64,000 bases of DNA from the NCBI GenBank assembly GCA_033439265.1, contig JAVTVX010000010.1, positions 27,145,056-27,209,055 on the forward strand, written 5' to 3'. This DNA is from Dillenia suffruticosa (taxonomy: Eukaryota; Streptophyta; Magnoliopsida; Dilleniales; Dilleniaceae). This document shows positions 51,095-61,359 of this stretch, one piece after another; position 1 is the first letter of the stretch; every line of letters begins with the position of its first letter. The position numbers were made by a program, and so were the translations under genes. Under the pieces are notes generated by a model. The model was not told the DNA's origin, ran no database searches, and saw only the letters and a program-made list of their open reading frames with translations.

Positions 51095-51285
51095 ATTCCA
51101 TAAATACCATAGCCAACAATGGTAAAACATCTATTAGTATATGTTTACAAATTGCCACCCTCGAGGTAATTCCATATGGACCCAACAATAATTGTTTCCC
51201 TATAAAAGCTGGTTCTTGGTTACGAAGATTTGTAAAAGTAGAAAATGAAGCAACAGCAGGATATAAATATAGCATGGTTTTAGGC
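51095..51285. other. Unexplained block conserved between two array units
   Basis: It matches 43230-43405 at about 95 percent by eye. One plus frame reads through both copies (TIANNGKTSI, then PYGPNNNCFPIKAGSWLRRF), but I recognise no domain. It may be an old captured exon or an organelle-derived piece. It is less AT-rich than the surrounding spacer. Confidence 0.3.
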
Positions 51286-52377
51286 ATGTAAGAATGAAAA
51301 TTATCCCTTCTGCATGTCTATTAGAAAATAAAGCAACATCAAGTAGTTATGTACCAAGTGGGTAAGAGTACTAAGAATCTTGATCAATTTTTAAATTTAA
51401 AATTTAAAAATGAAAAAGATTACATAGAAAAGCTCTTCCAAACTGGGTCTGACAATACTTGGTCCAGATTAGTTAAATACCGGTTGGTTATTAAAAAAAG
51501 AAAAAAAAAATCAAGGGGTTATGTTGTATAAATTGCCATTTTTTATGTATTAATAATATATTTTTTTTTCTCACAATTGGCAGCCCAATCTGATGCCAAC
51601 ACAACGCTTGACGGGCAAAACACGATATTTTGCTGCCCATGGTAGTCTATTTTTTTAATAATTTTTTTGTGTCACCATGTGTTGATATCTTTCTCAACTC
51701 ATATCCGTTCATCCTTAGTGCGGCAGACAAGTGAGCATAGGAGGCCCATGCATTATTATCGGTAGCATATAGTGGGAGTGCGGTGAAAACTTTGAGTAGG
51801 CCTTATGATATAAAAGGGACTCGATGGAAAATTTTATGAAATGATAAAGTGATTCGGTGAAATTTTCAAAGCTTTATGAGGGCCGGGGGAGGGCCTGTCA
51901 TTCTGCATGTTTAATAGACCGATTGAAGAAATAAACTATTGATTTGTATTAAACTAATCATAACAGTCCATAGTAGATGCAATTTAAAGAATTTCAACTC
52001 TCTTTATTGATTTATTTAAAAAAAAAAATTATACACCCCAATGAATAGTTGTGTTTTTTCGGTTGATCAACGATTACAGCTAACTTAAAACTACATAATG
52101 GGAAGTAATATTTATGTTAAATTATTAAATAAATTATAATCACTAAAAATTGAATATATTATGTACTTAATATTTATTTAAGAGATAATGGTTATTGGTT
52201 TCTACTACAAGTCCATAATATATATTTAAGAGATTAATACAAAGACAAGATTTCATGGAAAGAGACTAAGGGAGACAGAATTTCAAAAAATTTTAACATA
52301 TTATATAAACTCTGAAAATTATTATTTGAGACCCTAAATTGAAAAATGCATAGTATAATTGACAAAGAAGATGCGGT

Positions 52378-53688
52378 CAGGGGCGGAGCCAGAAAGTTCT
52401 TCTTAGGGGGGCTATAAAATAATAATTAATAGAAATTATAAAATAAAAAATATATTAAAAATTTTGCATAATTCTAATACATATACAAGAAATAAATAAT
52501 TTATGAAAATTGTACTCTACACTTCTTCATTTAATCAAATTCAACTATAATCGATTCTAAATTAAAAACAATAACAATTTCTTTTATAATATAAATGACT
52601 AAACTATCCATAAGATACTCATTTTCCATCTCGTCTTCAAAATTATGACGTGCACCAATTTCGCTACTAAATAAATAACAAGATAAATAAAATATAGCAT
52701 GAATACTCTAACCATTAGAATGTGCTTTATATGAAGATGATTGAAATCAAGGTGGAAGATTCACTAAACCGAAAGATGGAAATTCAGAAAATTTAGGTTA
52801 GTATGGACCAAATTTAATATAAGTTCACCAAATTTCATCACATTGATTAACGAAAAATTCTGATATTTGTGAACAAAGGCTTGAATCACGTTCCCAAGAA
52901 ATAGAAGGCATTTGTTCTGCGGTGAAGATTGCTCTTAATCAAGAGAAAAACCATGATTTTTTGAAATTATGTTTTTATTTAAATCGTCAGTAACTTTTTT
53001 CTTAAAAAAGAAATCAATTGTCTTTCTCTCATAATTAAATTTTTGTCTGTCTCTTTGAATTTTTGAATAAAAAAACAAAGAAAACCAAAAGTCACCGGAG
53101 AAAAAAGCCGATAAAAAAATTTAAGTTAAAGAAAAACTCTATATTTTTATTAAATTAAGGTTAAACTTTTATTGAAAAGAAAGTCACTATATATAGATTT
53201 CAAACCCTAACTCTAACGATAAACGGTATTCATTGACTATTGCGTTTATCAAAAATAGAGAGTAACATATTTATTTAATATAACTGATAGAATATTTAAC
53301 ATATTTAAATCGTATAGACAAAATATCATCATTATAATAGCCAACTTTTTCTTCCCCGAGGGACAATTGATGGATAGGTATAGAGAATAAAAATATCATT
53401 TTTAAAAAGATAAAAATACTAATATGTTCTTTTAAATTTTGTATCATATATATATATACATATACATATATTTTAAATTTAGGTATCTTGGCTAGATCCC
53501 ACAAAACCCAATTATCAAATATAATATTGTTTTAAACTTTTAAAATATAAAAGTTCTATTATTTTAAATATTTGTAGGGATCACAACCTTTTTTTCTTTT
53601 TGGTTCACAAAGTTTAAGTGAAAATTTTATTAAAAAAAATTCAAAAGTCTTTTTTGGGGGGTGGGGTAAATAGGTGGCTTCACCCCTG
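52378..53688. mobile_element. hAT-like non-autonomous DNA element, 1.3 kb
   Basis: Ends are CAGGGGCGGAGCCAGAAAG and, from the right, CAGGGGTGAAGCCACC, the classic hAT-type terminal repeat. It is flanked by GATGCGGT (52370-52377) and GATGCTGT (53689-53696), an 8-bp duplication with one mismatch. Three other blocks (about 39704, 47538 and 58075) have the empty sequence GATGCAGTTGTGATTAAT. The inside is AT-rich with no transposase. Confidence 0.8.
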
Positions 53689-53904
53689 GATGCTGTTGTG
53701 ATTAATTATGCTGCTTCATGTGCTTCGCTTTTGCAATTATAGAACTGCAAAATTTTGCTGATAATATTCTTCCGGTGCGCGCAATTAGTTGATCGCCCTG
53801 CCTTAGCTGAATAAGAATGGAGGAAGTGAAGGAGGTCGGAGCCAAGACTATGCTTCCAAATTAGGTTTCTTCATTTTGCTCAAACCCCCTCCCTTTTTTC
53901 TATT

Positions 53905-54145
53905 AAATTAGCTTGTGTGTGATTAGATTAGTTTTAAACAATTAAATCTACTTTTCTAAAATTGAATTACCTTTTTTGTAATTAAATTTACTAAATTTGG
54001 AACTAGATTTTTCCCATTAAAATTACAATCAAATTAGCTTATTTGCAATTAAATTTTTAATTTCATAATTACCTTTTTTCGTAATTAAATTTACATTTAC
54101 AATCAAATTAGATTAAGTTTTATAATTAAATTTCCTAAAAATACT
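53905..54145 (+). repeat. AT-rich minisatellite upstream of gene D
   Basis: Same units as upstream of B and C, a little more diverged. Confidence 0.6.
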
Positions 54146-54154
54146 GATTTACTA

Positions 54155-54200
54155 TTGATTATAATATTGTAAAGACAACTTGTTATTTATTATTTATAAA
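54155..54200 (+). promoter_or_regulatory. Conserved upstream block and TATA box of gene D
   Basis: TTGATTATAATATTGTAAAG, then CTTGTTATTTATTATTTATA with TTTATAAA at 54193-54200, 77 bases before the ATG. Confidence 0.55.
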
Positions 54201-54276
54201 GCTCGTCACAGTCATATTCAAATCATCTTTGATATCTATAATCAAAAGAATTTAAGATCTTATTACTTGGTTAGCT

Positions 54277-54680
54277 ATGGAGAAAGTTTCATTGAAGTTT
54301 TTTCTCACGGTCACCCTTTTAGCTGCTGTGGTATCACTATCAAGTAAGACTCCTCTCTCTCTCTCTCTCTCTCTCTCAATAGTATCTAACTAATAAATAT
54401 TATAATAAACATCTTAGGTGCATCCACAATTGCTCCTGATGGAAGCATGGAACTCTGTGATCCACTCCAGTGTAGAAAAAAGTGTCTTCCATTGTTTGGT
54501 GGCTGCGCGAGTAACCAATGTTGGTGCGTACCCAATTCAGAGTCTTCATTAGTTGAATTTACAAGTAGCTGTAAAACTGATAAGGATTGCAAAACCATTT
54601 GTCCACCTCAATACAAGAAGAGCCAAAAATGCGTGGATGTCCCTCTCTTCCCTGCACTCAAAACTTGTATTTGTACTTAA
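54277..54680 (+). CDS. Secreted two-domain, twelve-cysteine defensin-like peptide, gene D
   Basis: Exons 54277-54343 and 54418-54680 with a 74-bp phase-1 intron encode 109 aa. The signal peptide is one residue longer than in B (LLAAVVSLSS). All twelve cysteines and their spacings match gene B. Changes fall in the N-terminal lead (APDGS), the inter-domain linker (VPNSESSLVEFTSS) and one residue after the tenth cysteine (VDV). The intron holds a pure CT run (54352-54377). Confidence 0.85.
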
Positions 54681-55600
54681 TAATTAAATATATATTATGG
54701 ATTTCAAAGAGAAAATAATAGCCATTCTATGTGTGAATGGTAATATAATAAATTCATTAGAATGAATAAATTTTCATCTCTTTTAGATTGGTTCTTCGTA
54801 CCAGTGATGGTGAGTTTTGGTAAAATTTTGTTTTGATATGCAATTTTAATCAATGTTGTCAAATGAAATCTTACGTATATTCTACTCAAAATATTACTAT
54901 TCATTTTCTGTCGTACATGGTTGCTTATGAATTGATCATAAAAGAATAAAATTTTTAAATTGTATCAATTTTTAAATTAAATTAGTGAATTGTGACATTA
55001 GATTTAATTTATTTTGCCTTTATTACATTACTCCAAATAAAATTTTTAAATTGGTTTTAAGAGTTTTTGAAATAAACCAAATTAAAATAAATTTTATATC
55101 CAAGCACGCAGAAAATGACTCACTCATGTTCAGATCTAATCTGCAAGTTCAAGCAAAAGTGATCACTCATGTTCATAAGCTTATCATCCCCAAAGACAAT
55201 GCCAAACACGAAAACTACATATATATCTGTAGTTTTTTAACAAATAAATAAATAGGCAAGCATAACAAATCTTATATTCTTAAATCTAGAGAGGAGAAAT
55301 ATTCAAAAAATAAAAAATAAAATAAAATAAAAGGATCCTTGTATTGGCTATGCCTGCCATCTATATCTCACGTGAAAAAATCCCTGTACGTTAGCCTGAT
55401 TTTTCAGTTGAAAAATACAGAACTAGCTAGCACCTTCTAACTCAATTCCATCTTAGGAGCCAAATGCTGAAAAAATAATAAGAAAGAAAGTACTAAAAGA
55501 GGAAAAAAATAGAAGAGGATTTAGGTGTTAGAAAATTAACTTATACAAAATTTAGCTGTAAACTATTAATTTGGTTATAACACTTTACTTATCGGCTTTG
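54681..55600. other. 3' flank of gene D, array spacer
   Basis: No gene. It is similar to the flank of gene E (59160-59690) and to the right edge of the window. Confidence 0.5.
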
Positions 55601-55940
55601 CCACGTATACTTGTAAATAAAATTAGCTTTTTGCAGTGAAACTTACTAAATTAGCCTTTAAACTTAAATTAGCTTTTCTAACTCTAAATTTAATTGCACC
55701 TACCCCAATTCAATTATAAAAGCCAATCTAGTCTTACAACATTAGAAAGATTAAAAAATTATTGCAATTAAATTTAGCTTTTCTGGAAGTTTGAAAGATT
55801 TAGTATTAATTATGGTCTGGTAAAGACCACCAATAGTTCATCATTTTTAAAACTCCATCGGAGGACAAGCATCGCATCAAATCACCTTTAAAATCTATTC
55901 TCAAAAGAATCTAATTAACCTCTTATTTACTTAGTTAGCT

Positions 55941-56003
55941 ATGGAGAAAGTTTCATTCAAACTATTTCTCATACTTGCTCCTTTGGCCGTGGTATCCGTA
56001 AGA

Positions 56004-56084
<81 letters not shown>

Positions 56085-56260
56085 AGTATAAATATTGTAA
56101 TATAAATCACAGGTTCTACGACTCCGGTCCAAACTCTTCAGATTTTGAAATACTAAAAAACTATAAAAGTGATAAGTATCGTGAAATCATTTGTCCACCT
56201 CAATTGTCCAAGGTCCAAAAATGACTCCCTCTCCCTCCTCTCTTGCGGCGCTTCAAAATT
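55941..56260 (+). pseudogene. Relic of a two-domain type peptide gene
   Basis: The signal-peptide exon is recognisable (MEKVSFKLFLILAPLAVVS-like), followed by a very long CT microsatellite (about 56005-56082) and a reduced mature exon. It is a fossil with an upstream AT-rich block at about 55615-55800. Confidence 0.7.
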
Positions 56261-56884
56261 TGTGTTTATATTTGATAATTAAATATATTTTATGAACTTT
56301 AAAGAGAAATAATAACTAATCTCTTCTTTTTAAATAAGAGAAATAATAAATGTTGCCGTAATAAATTTATTAAAGTTAAAAAAAAAATCTCCAATTATTT
56401 TTTGTGCCGTTGTGTTGCATGACTTTGTTAAATAATATTTATATAGTTCTTGATGTGTTTGGTGTTTAAATAGAAATAACAAATTTTGTATTAAACTAAT
56501 CATAACAACTTAAATTATAATAATAATAATAAAGGGATTCCATGAAATTTTCAAAACTTTATGGGCCGGGGGGAGGGCCTGCCATTCTTCATGCCATTCT
56601 CTCTATTTTCAATAACTAAAGTTCAATCCTTTGAAATTGGGCGATGGAGGCTTTGAACTCACATAAAGAGTTATAAGTGAGTTACTATTCATTTTCATTG
56701 GTGTACACGACAATTAGTGGTAATGATTAGACTTATTACAATGGGGAAAAGAAAAGGTCACCTTGTCGAAGCCATACAAAGTAGCAGCAGCACCAAAAGG
56801 AGCCGGAAATGCATTCTTTTTATAAATGTATTAGATCACCATTCAATATCTCTTATTGAAAAGGAGTTAAAGGTTATTAGTTTC

Positions 56885-56920
<36 letters not shown>

Positions 56921-56956
56921 TTAGTTCAAAGACAGAATTTCATGAAAGGGGACTAA

Positions 56957-57970
56957 GTGCCCATTTGACAGCTTTTTTTTCTTAATTCACTTCTTCTTAT
57001 ATGGAGAAATATAGTTGAATGATATTTTTTAGAAGTTATAAAAGAAAAGCTTTTTTTTTTTAATGAAGAAAAAATATAAAAACCAGAGTTTCACCAAAAG
57101 TTCCTAAGAGGAGCTCCAATTTTGGCGGTGACATAATATTTCGCATTCCATTTATACCCTCGTTTCAAAATTATAATTCTAACTTTATCCACCTTTCATA
57201 ACATCTAAACGTCCTCTTTTCACTGTGGTCTGCCTCACAGTTTCCGCCATTTACGGATTAATCTTCAACATCCAGCAACTCACCCTCCCCCTATTGCTCT
57301 CTGTCTCAGTCGAATCCTTCGTCAGAAAGAATCAATTATAAGGCTGTCAAAATTGAAATCCCAGAATATGATCATGTCTGCAGTCTTTGTGTTATGACGA
57401 TTGAATCAGAATTAGATGAAGAAAGTGGGAATGTCGGTGTTGGCGATGATAAGGGGAATACAGGGGTTGATAATTTGAGTCATTGGTCTGCTGGGATTCT
57501 TTTGGTTTAGGTAATGACAGAAGCCCGCATGATGAACTCGAGTGGGAGGAAGTGCAGGCAAGGGAGAATCTGAGTGTTGTAAATGGTGGGGATGATGAAG
57601 AAATCTGAGTATTTGTTTCATTCAATGTTTTATCATAAGAAGAAGTGGATTATCGTGAGGAGGAGGCGCTTAGAAATTTGGAGTGAGAAGTGAATTGTGA
57701 AGAAAAAATATTAATTTATTTTTAATTTGGTCGTTAATATTTATGTCTTTTATTGTTGCTGAATGGATATATAGCTTATGTTAATTTTAAATAAAATTAG
57801 AGGTTATATAAATTGTTTTTGTCAAACAATTTTTTAATAAAAAGGAGAAAAAAATGAGTTTTTAGAAGTAAAATCATCAAATAGCTTTAACTTTATTTTT
57901 TAAGGTATTATTCCTAACTTAAATTTTAAAGTAGCTTTTAAGGTAAAAATAAATTCTGCCAAACAGGCTC
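56957..57970. mobile_element. PIF/Harbinger-like non-autonomous element carrying a host gene fragment (Pack-MITE type)
   Basis: The 1014-bp element has ends GTGCCCATTTGACAGC and, from the right, GAGCCTGTTTGGCAGA, with TAA on both sides. Other blocks have the exact empty site GGAGACTAAGGGAGACAAAA (about 39597). The inside (about 57235-57710) is GC-richer and reads, in pieces on the plus strand, IPEYDHVCSLCVMTIESELD and DELEWEEVQARENLSVV followed by an EALRNLE tail. The EWEEV...RE.LS and NLEWEV-type motifs recall the region before the RING of RDUF/CIP8-like E3 ligases. The source gene is my inference; the element structure is clear. Confidence 0.65.
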
Positions 57971-58294
57971 TAAGGGAGACAAAATTAAAAAAAAAAAAAA
58001 AAATAGCATATGTAAAATCTGAAAATTATTATTTGACCCTAAATTGAAAAATGCATTGTATAATTGGCAATGAAGATGCAGTTGTGATTAATATGCTGCT
58101 TCATGAGCTTCGTTTTTGCAATTATATAATTGCAAATTTTTGCTTATAATATTCTTTTGATGCCTGCAATGAGTTGATTACCTTGCTTTCGCTATTAAGA
58201 ATGGAGGAAGTGAGGGAGGCTGAAGCCAAGACTTTGCTTCCAAATTAGGTTTCTTCATTTTGTTCAAACCCCCCCCGCCCCATTTTTTTAATTA

Positions 58295-58560
58295 AAATAG
58301 CTTGTTTTGATTAGATTAGTTTTAAACAATTAAATCTACTAAAAAAGCTAATTTCTTAATTATCTAAATATTAGATTAGCTTCTAACATTGAATTAGCTT
58401 TCTTGTAATTAAATTTACTTAATTTGCTATTAGATTTTTCCATTAAAATTACAATTAAATTAGCTTTTTTGAAATTAAATTTACTAATTTTACGATTTCC
58501 TTTTTTCTGAATTAAATTTACATAGCTAGAATATCTTTTATAATTAAATTTCCTAACAAA
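58295..58560 (+). repeat. AT-rich minisatellite upstream of gene E
   Basis: Same unit vocabulary as the blocks before A-D. Confidence 0.6.
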
Positions 58561-58571
58561 TCTGATTTACT

Positions 58572-58618
58572 ATTAATTATGATATTGTAACGACCACTTG
58601 TTATTTATTATTTATAAA
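58572..58618 (+). promoter_or_regulatory. Conserved upstream block and TATA box of gene E
   Basis: ATTAATTATGATATTGTAAC, then CACTTGTTATTTATTATTTA with TTTATAAA at 58611-58618, 77 bases before the ATG. The AAAGA word of the other copies is changed to AACGA here. Confidence 0.5.
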
Positions 58619-58694
58619 TCTCATCTTAGTCACATTAAAATCATCTTTAATATCTATTATCAAAAGAATCTAACATCTCATTACTTTGTTAGCT

Positions 58695-58767
58695 ATGGAG
58701 AAAGTTTCATCAAAAATTTTTCTCACGGTCGCTCTTTTAGCTACTATAGTATCACTATCAAGTAAGA

Positions 58768-58856
<89 letters not shown>

Positions 58857-59156
58857 AGTATCTAGCTAATAAATATTATAACAAACATCATAGGTGCATC
58901 CACAATTGCTCCTGATGGAAGAATGGAACTCTGTGATCCACTCCAATGTAGAAAAAAGTGTCTTCCATTGTTTGGTGGCTGCGCGAGTAACCAATGCCGG
59001 TGCATACCCAATCCGGACTCTTCAGCTAAATTTATAGGTAGCTGTAAAACTGATGAGGATTGCAAAACCATTTGTCCACCTCAATACAAGAAGAGCCAAA
59101 AATGCGTGGATGTCACTTTCTTCCCCGGAGTGAAAACTTGTAATTGTACTTTGTAA
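58695..59156 (+). CDS. Secreted two-domain, twelve-cysteine defensin-like peptide, gene E
   Basis: Exons 58695-58761 and 58894-59156 with a 132-bp phase-1 intron encode 109 aa. It is the most diverged intact two-domain copy: the linker is one residue shorter (IPNPDSSAKFIGS), CWC becomes CRC in module 1, and module 2 ends VTFFPGVKTCNCTL, one residue longer. All twelve cysteines stay in place. The intron is about two-thirds CT microsatellite (58769-58853, about 85 bases), the longest among intact copies. Confidence 0.85.
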
Positions 59157-59746
59157 TAATATCTATATTATGGATTTCAAAGAGAAAATAACAACCATTC
59201 TCCCGATAGATGAATGGTGATGTAATAAATTCATTTAAGTAATAAATTTTCATCTCTTTTAGAAATCGGTTCTTCATACCACTAATGGTGAGTTTCGCTA
59301 AAGGTTTATTTGATATGCAATTTTAATCAATGTTGTCAACAGAAATTCTAAGTTTATTCTACTTAGAATATTACTATTCATTTTCAGGCGTACACGGTAG
59401 CTTATAAATTGATTATAAAAGAATAAATTTTTAAATTGTATCAATTTTTAAATTTAATTTAATGAATCGTGACCTTAGATTTGATTTATTTCACTTGTAT
59501 AGCATTACTTTTAAAATTGGTTTTAATAGTTTTTGAAATAAACCAAATTAAAATAAATTTAATATCCAGCAGTAGAAAATGACTCACTCATGTTCGGATC
59601 CAATGTGCAAGTTCAAACAAAAGTGATCATTAATGTTCATAAGCTTATAATCCCCAAAGACAATGCCAAACACGAAAAGTACATATTCAAATCATCTTTA
59701 AAATCTATTCTTGAAAAAATAGAAGTAACCTCTTATTTACTTAGCT

Positions 59747-59810
59747 ATGGAGAAAATTTCTTTCAAATTATTTCTCATACTTACTCCTTTGGCCATGGTA
59801 TCAGGTAAGA

Positions 59811-59865
<55 letters not shown>

Positions 59866-60045
59866 AGTATAAATATTGTAATATAAATCACAGGTGCAAC
59901 CTCAATAGCTCCGACTCTTCAGATGTTGAAATAGTGAGAAGAAAGTGAAAGGATAGTAAAATCATTTGTCCACCTCAATTGTCCAAGGTCCAAAAATGCC
60001 TTCCTCCCCTTCCTCCCTTGCGGCGCTTCAAAATTTGTTTTTGTA
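59747..60045 (+). pseudogene. Relic of a two-domain type peptide gene
   Basis: It has a MEKIS signal exon, a CT run (about 59811-59862) and a reduced mature exon, very similar to the relic at 45856. The two share their 3' flanks, so they descend from one already degenerate copy. It is a fossil. Confidence 0.7.
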
Positions 60046-60744
60046 TATCATAATAAAATATATATTATGAACTTTAATTAAAAATAAAATAATAACCATT
60101 CTTTTCTTTTTAAATAAGAGAAATAATAGAAGTTGCTGTAATAAATTAATTAAAGTGAAAAAAATGTCCAATTATTTTTTGTGCCGTTGCTGTGCATGAC
60201 TTTCTTAAATAATATATATATAGTTCTTGAAAATAGTATTTGTTCAATTTTTTAAAATATTTGAAAAGTGTTTGGTTTTAACAACTTAAAATAATAATAA
60301 TAATAATAATAATCATAAAGGGATTGTGAAATTTTGAAAACTTTATGGGGGCGTGGGGGAGGGCCTGCCATTCTTCATGTCCATCAGACCGATAGAAGAA
60401 ATAAATTATTGATTTTGTATTAAACTAATCATAACAGTCGACAATTGATACAATTTAAAGAATTTCAACTCTTTTTATTGATTTATTTAAAAAATTTATA
60501 CCACCCTGATGAATAGTAGTGTTTTGAGTAAAATATATACAATTTTTTTTAGTGGATGGAGATGTTTGTGGATTTAAAACTACACTCTTATAAGTAATAT
60601 TTTTTGTAGAATTATTAAATAAATTACGATCATTAAAAATTGAATATACTACGGTAGAAAAGTTACTCAAGTACAGATATGTCGTAGACTTTTCATTTAA
60701 CAACTTTGATTAAGAGACCACACAAGAATAAACATTAACAACAT

Positions 60745-61345
60745 TGTGGTCTGCCTCGTAGTTTCCACCGTTGATGGACTAATCCTTTGTCGGAAAGAAC
60801 TCGATTGGAAGGTTGTCAAGACTAAAATCCTAGAATCTAATCATGTGTGCGGTCTTCATGTTACGAGGATTGAATCGGAATGAAATGAAGAAAGTGCAAA
60901 TGTCGGTGTTGGTGATGGTGAGAGGAATACAGGGGTTGATGATTTGAGTCATTGGTTTGCTGGGATTCTTTTAGCTTAGGTAACAACAGAAGCCCACATA
61001 ATGAACTCGAGTGGGAGGAAATGAGGGAAATGGAGAATATGAGTGTTGTAAATGGTGGGGATGATGAAGAAATCTCAGTATTAGTTTCATTCATGTTTTA
61101 TCAGAAGAAGAAGTGGGTTATCATGAGGAGGAGGCGCTTAGAAGTTTGGAGTGGGAAGTGGGTTATGATGAAAAATATTAATTTATTTTTATTTTGAGAT
61201 GTGCGTCGGATTTTGTTTGTTGAAATTTGAGATGTGATCTTTTTTTTTTTACTGAACATAGTTAATAGCTTAGAAAAAATATTAATTTATTTTTAATTTG
61301 ACAGTTAGTATTTAAGTCATTTATTGTTGATGAATGGTTAGTAGA
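60745..61345. mobile_element. Partial second copy of the gene-fragment-bearing element
   Basis: It matches the inside and part of the right side of 56957-57970 (DELEWEE-like HNELEWEEM reading, VVNGGDDEEIS) but lacks recognisable terminal repeats. It is inserted in array spacer and is followed at once by the CACTA-like repeats. Confidence 0.55.
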
Positions 61346-61359
61346 ATAGTCATAATATA

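Noticed and set aside
58670-58855. Open frame of repeated Arg-Glu on the minus strand
   Set aside because: It is only the translation of the CT microsatellite in the intron of gene E.
35339-59156. Certain assignment to nodule-specific (NCR) peptides
   Set aside because: Cysteine spacing and gene structure fit, but they equally fit other defensin-like groups; without species or expression data the label is not justified.
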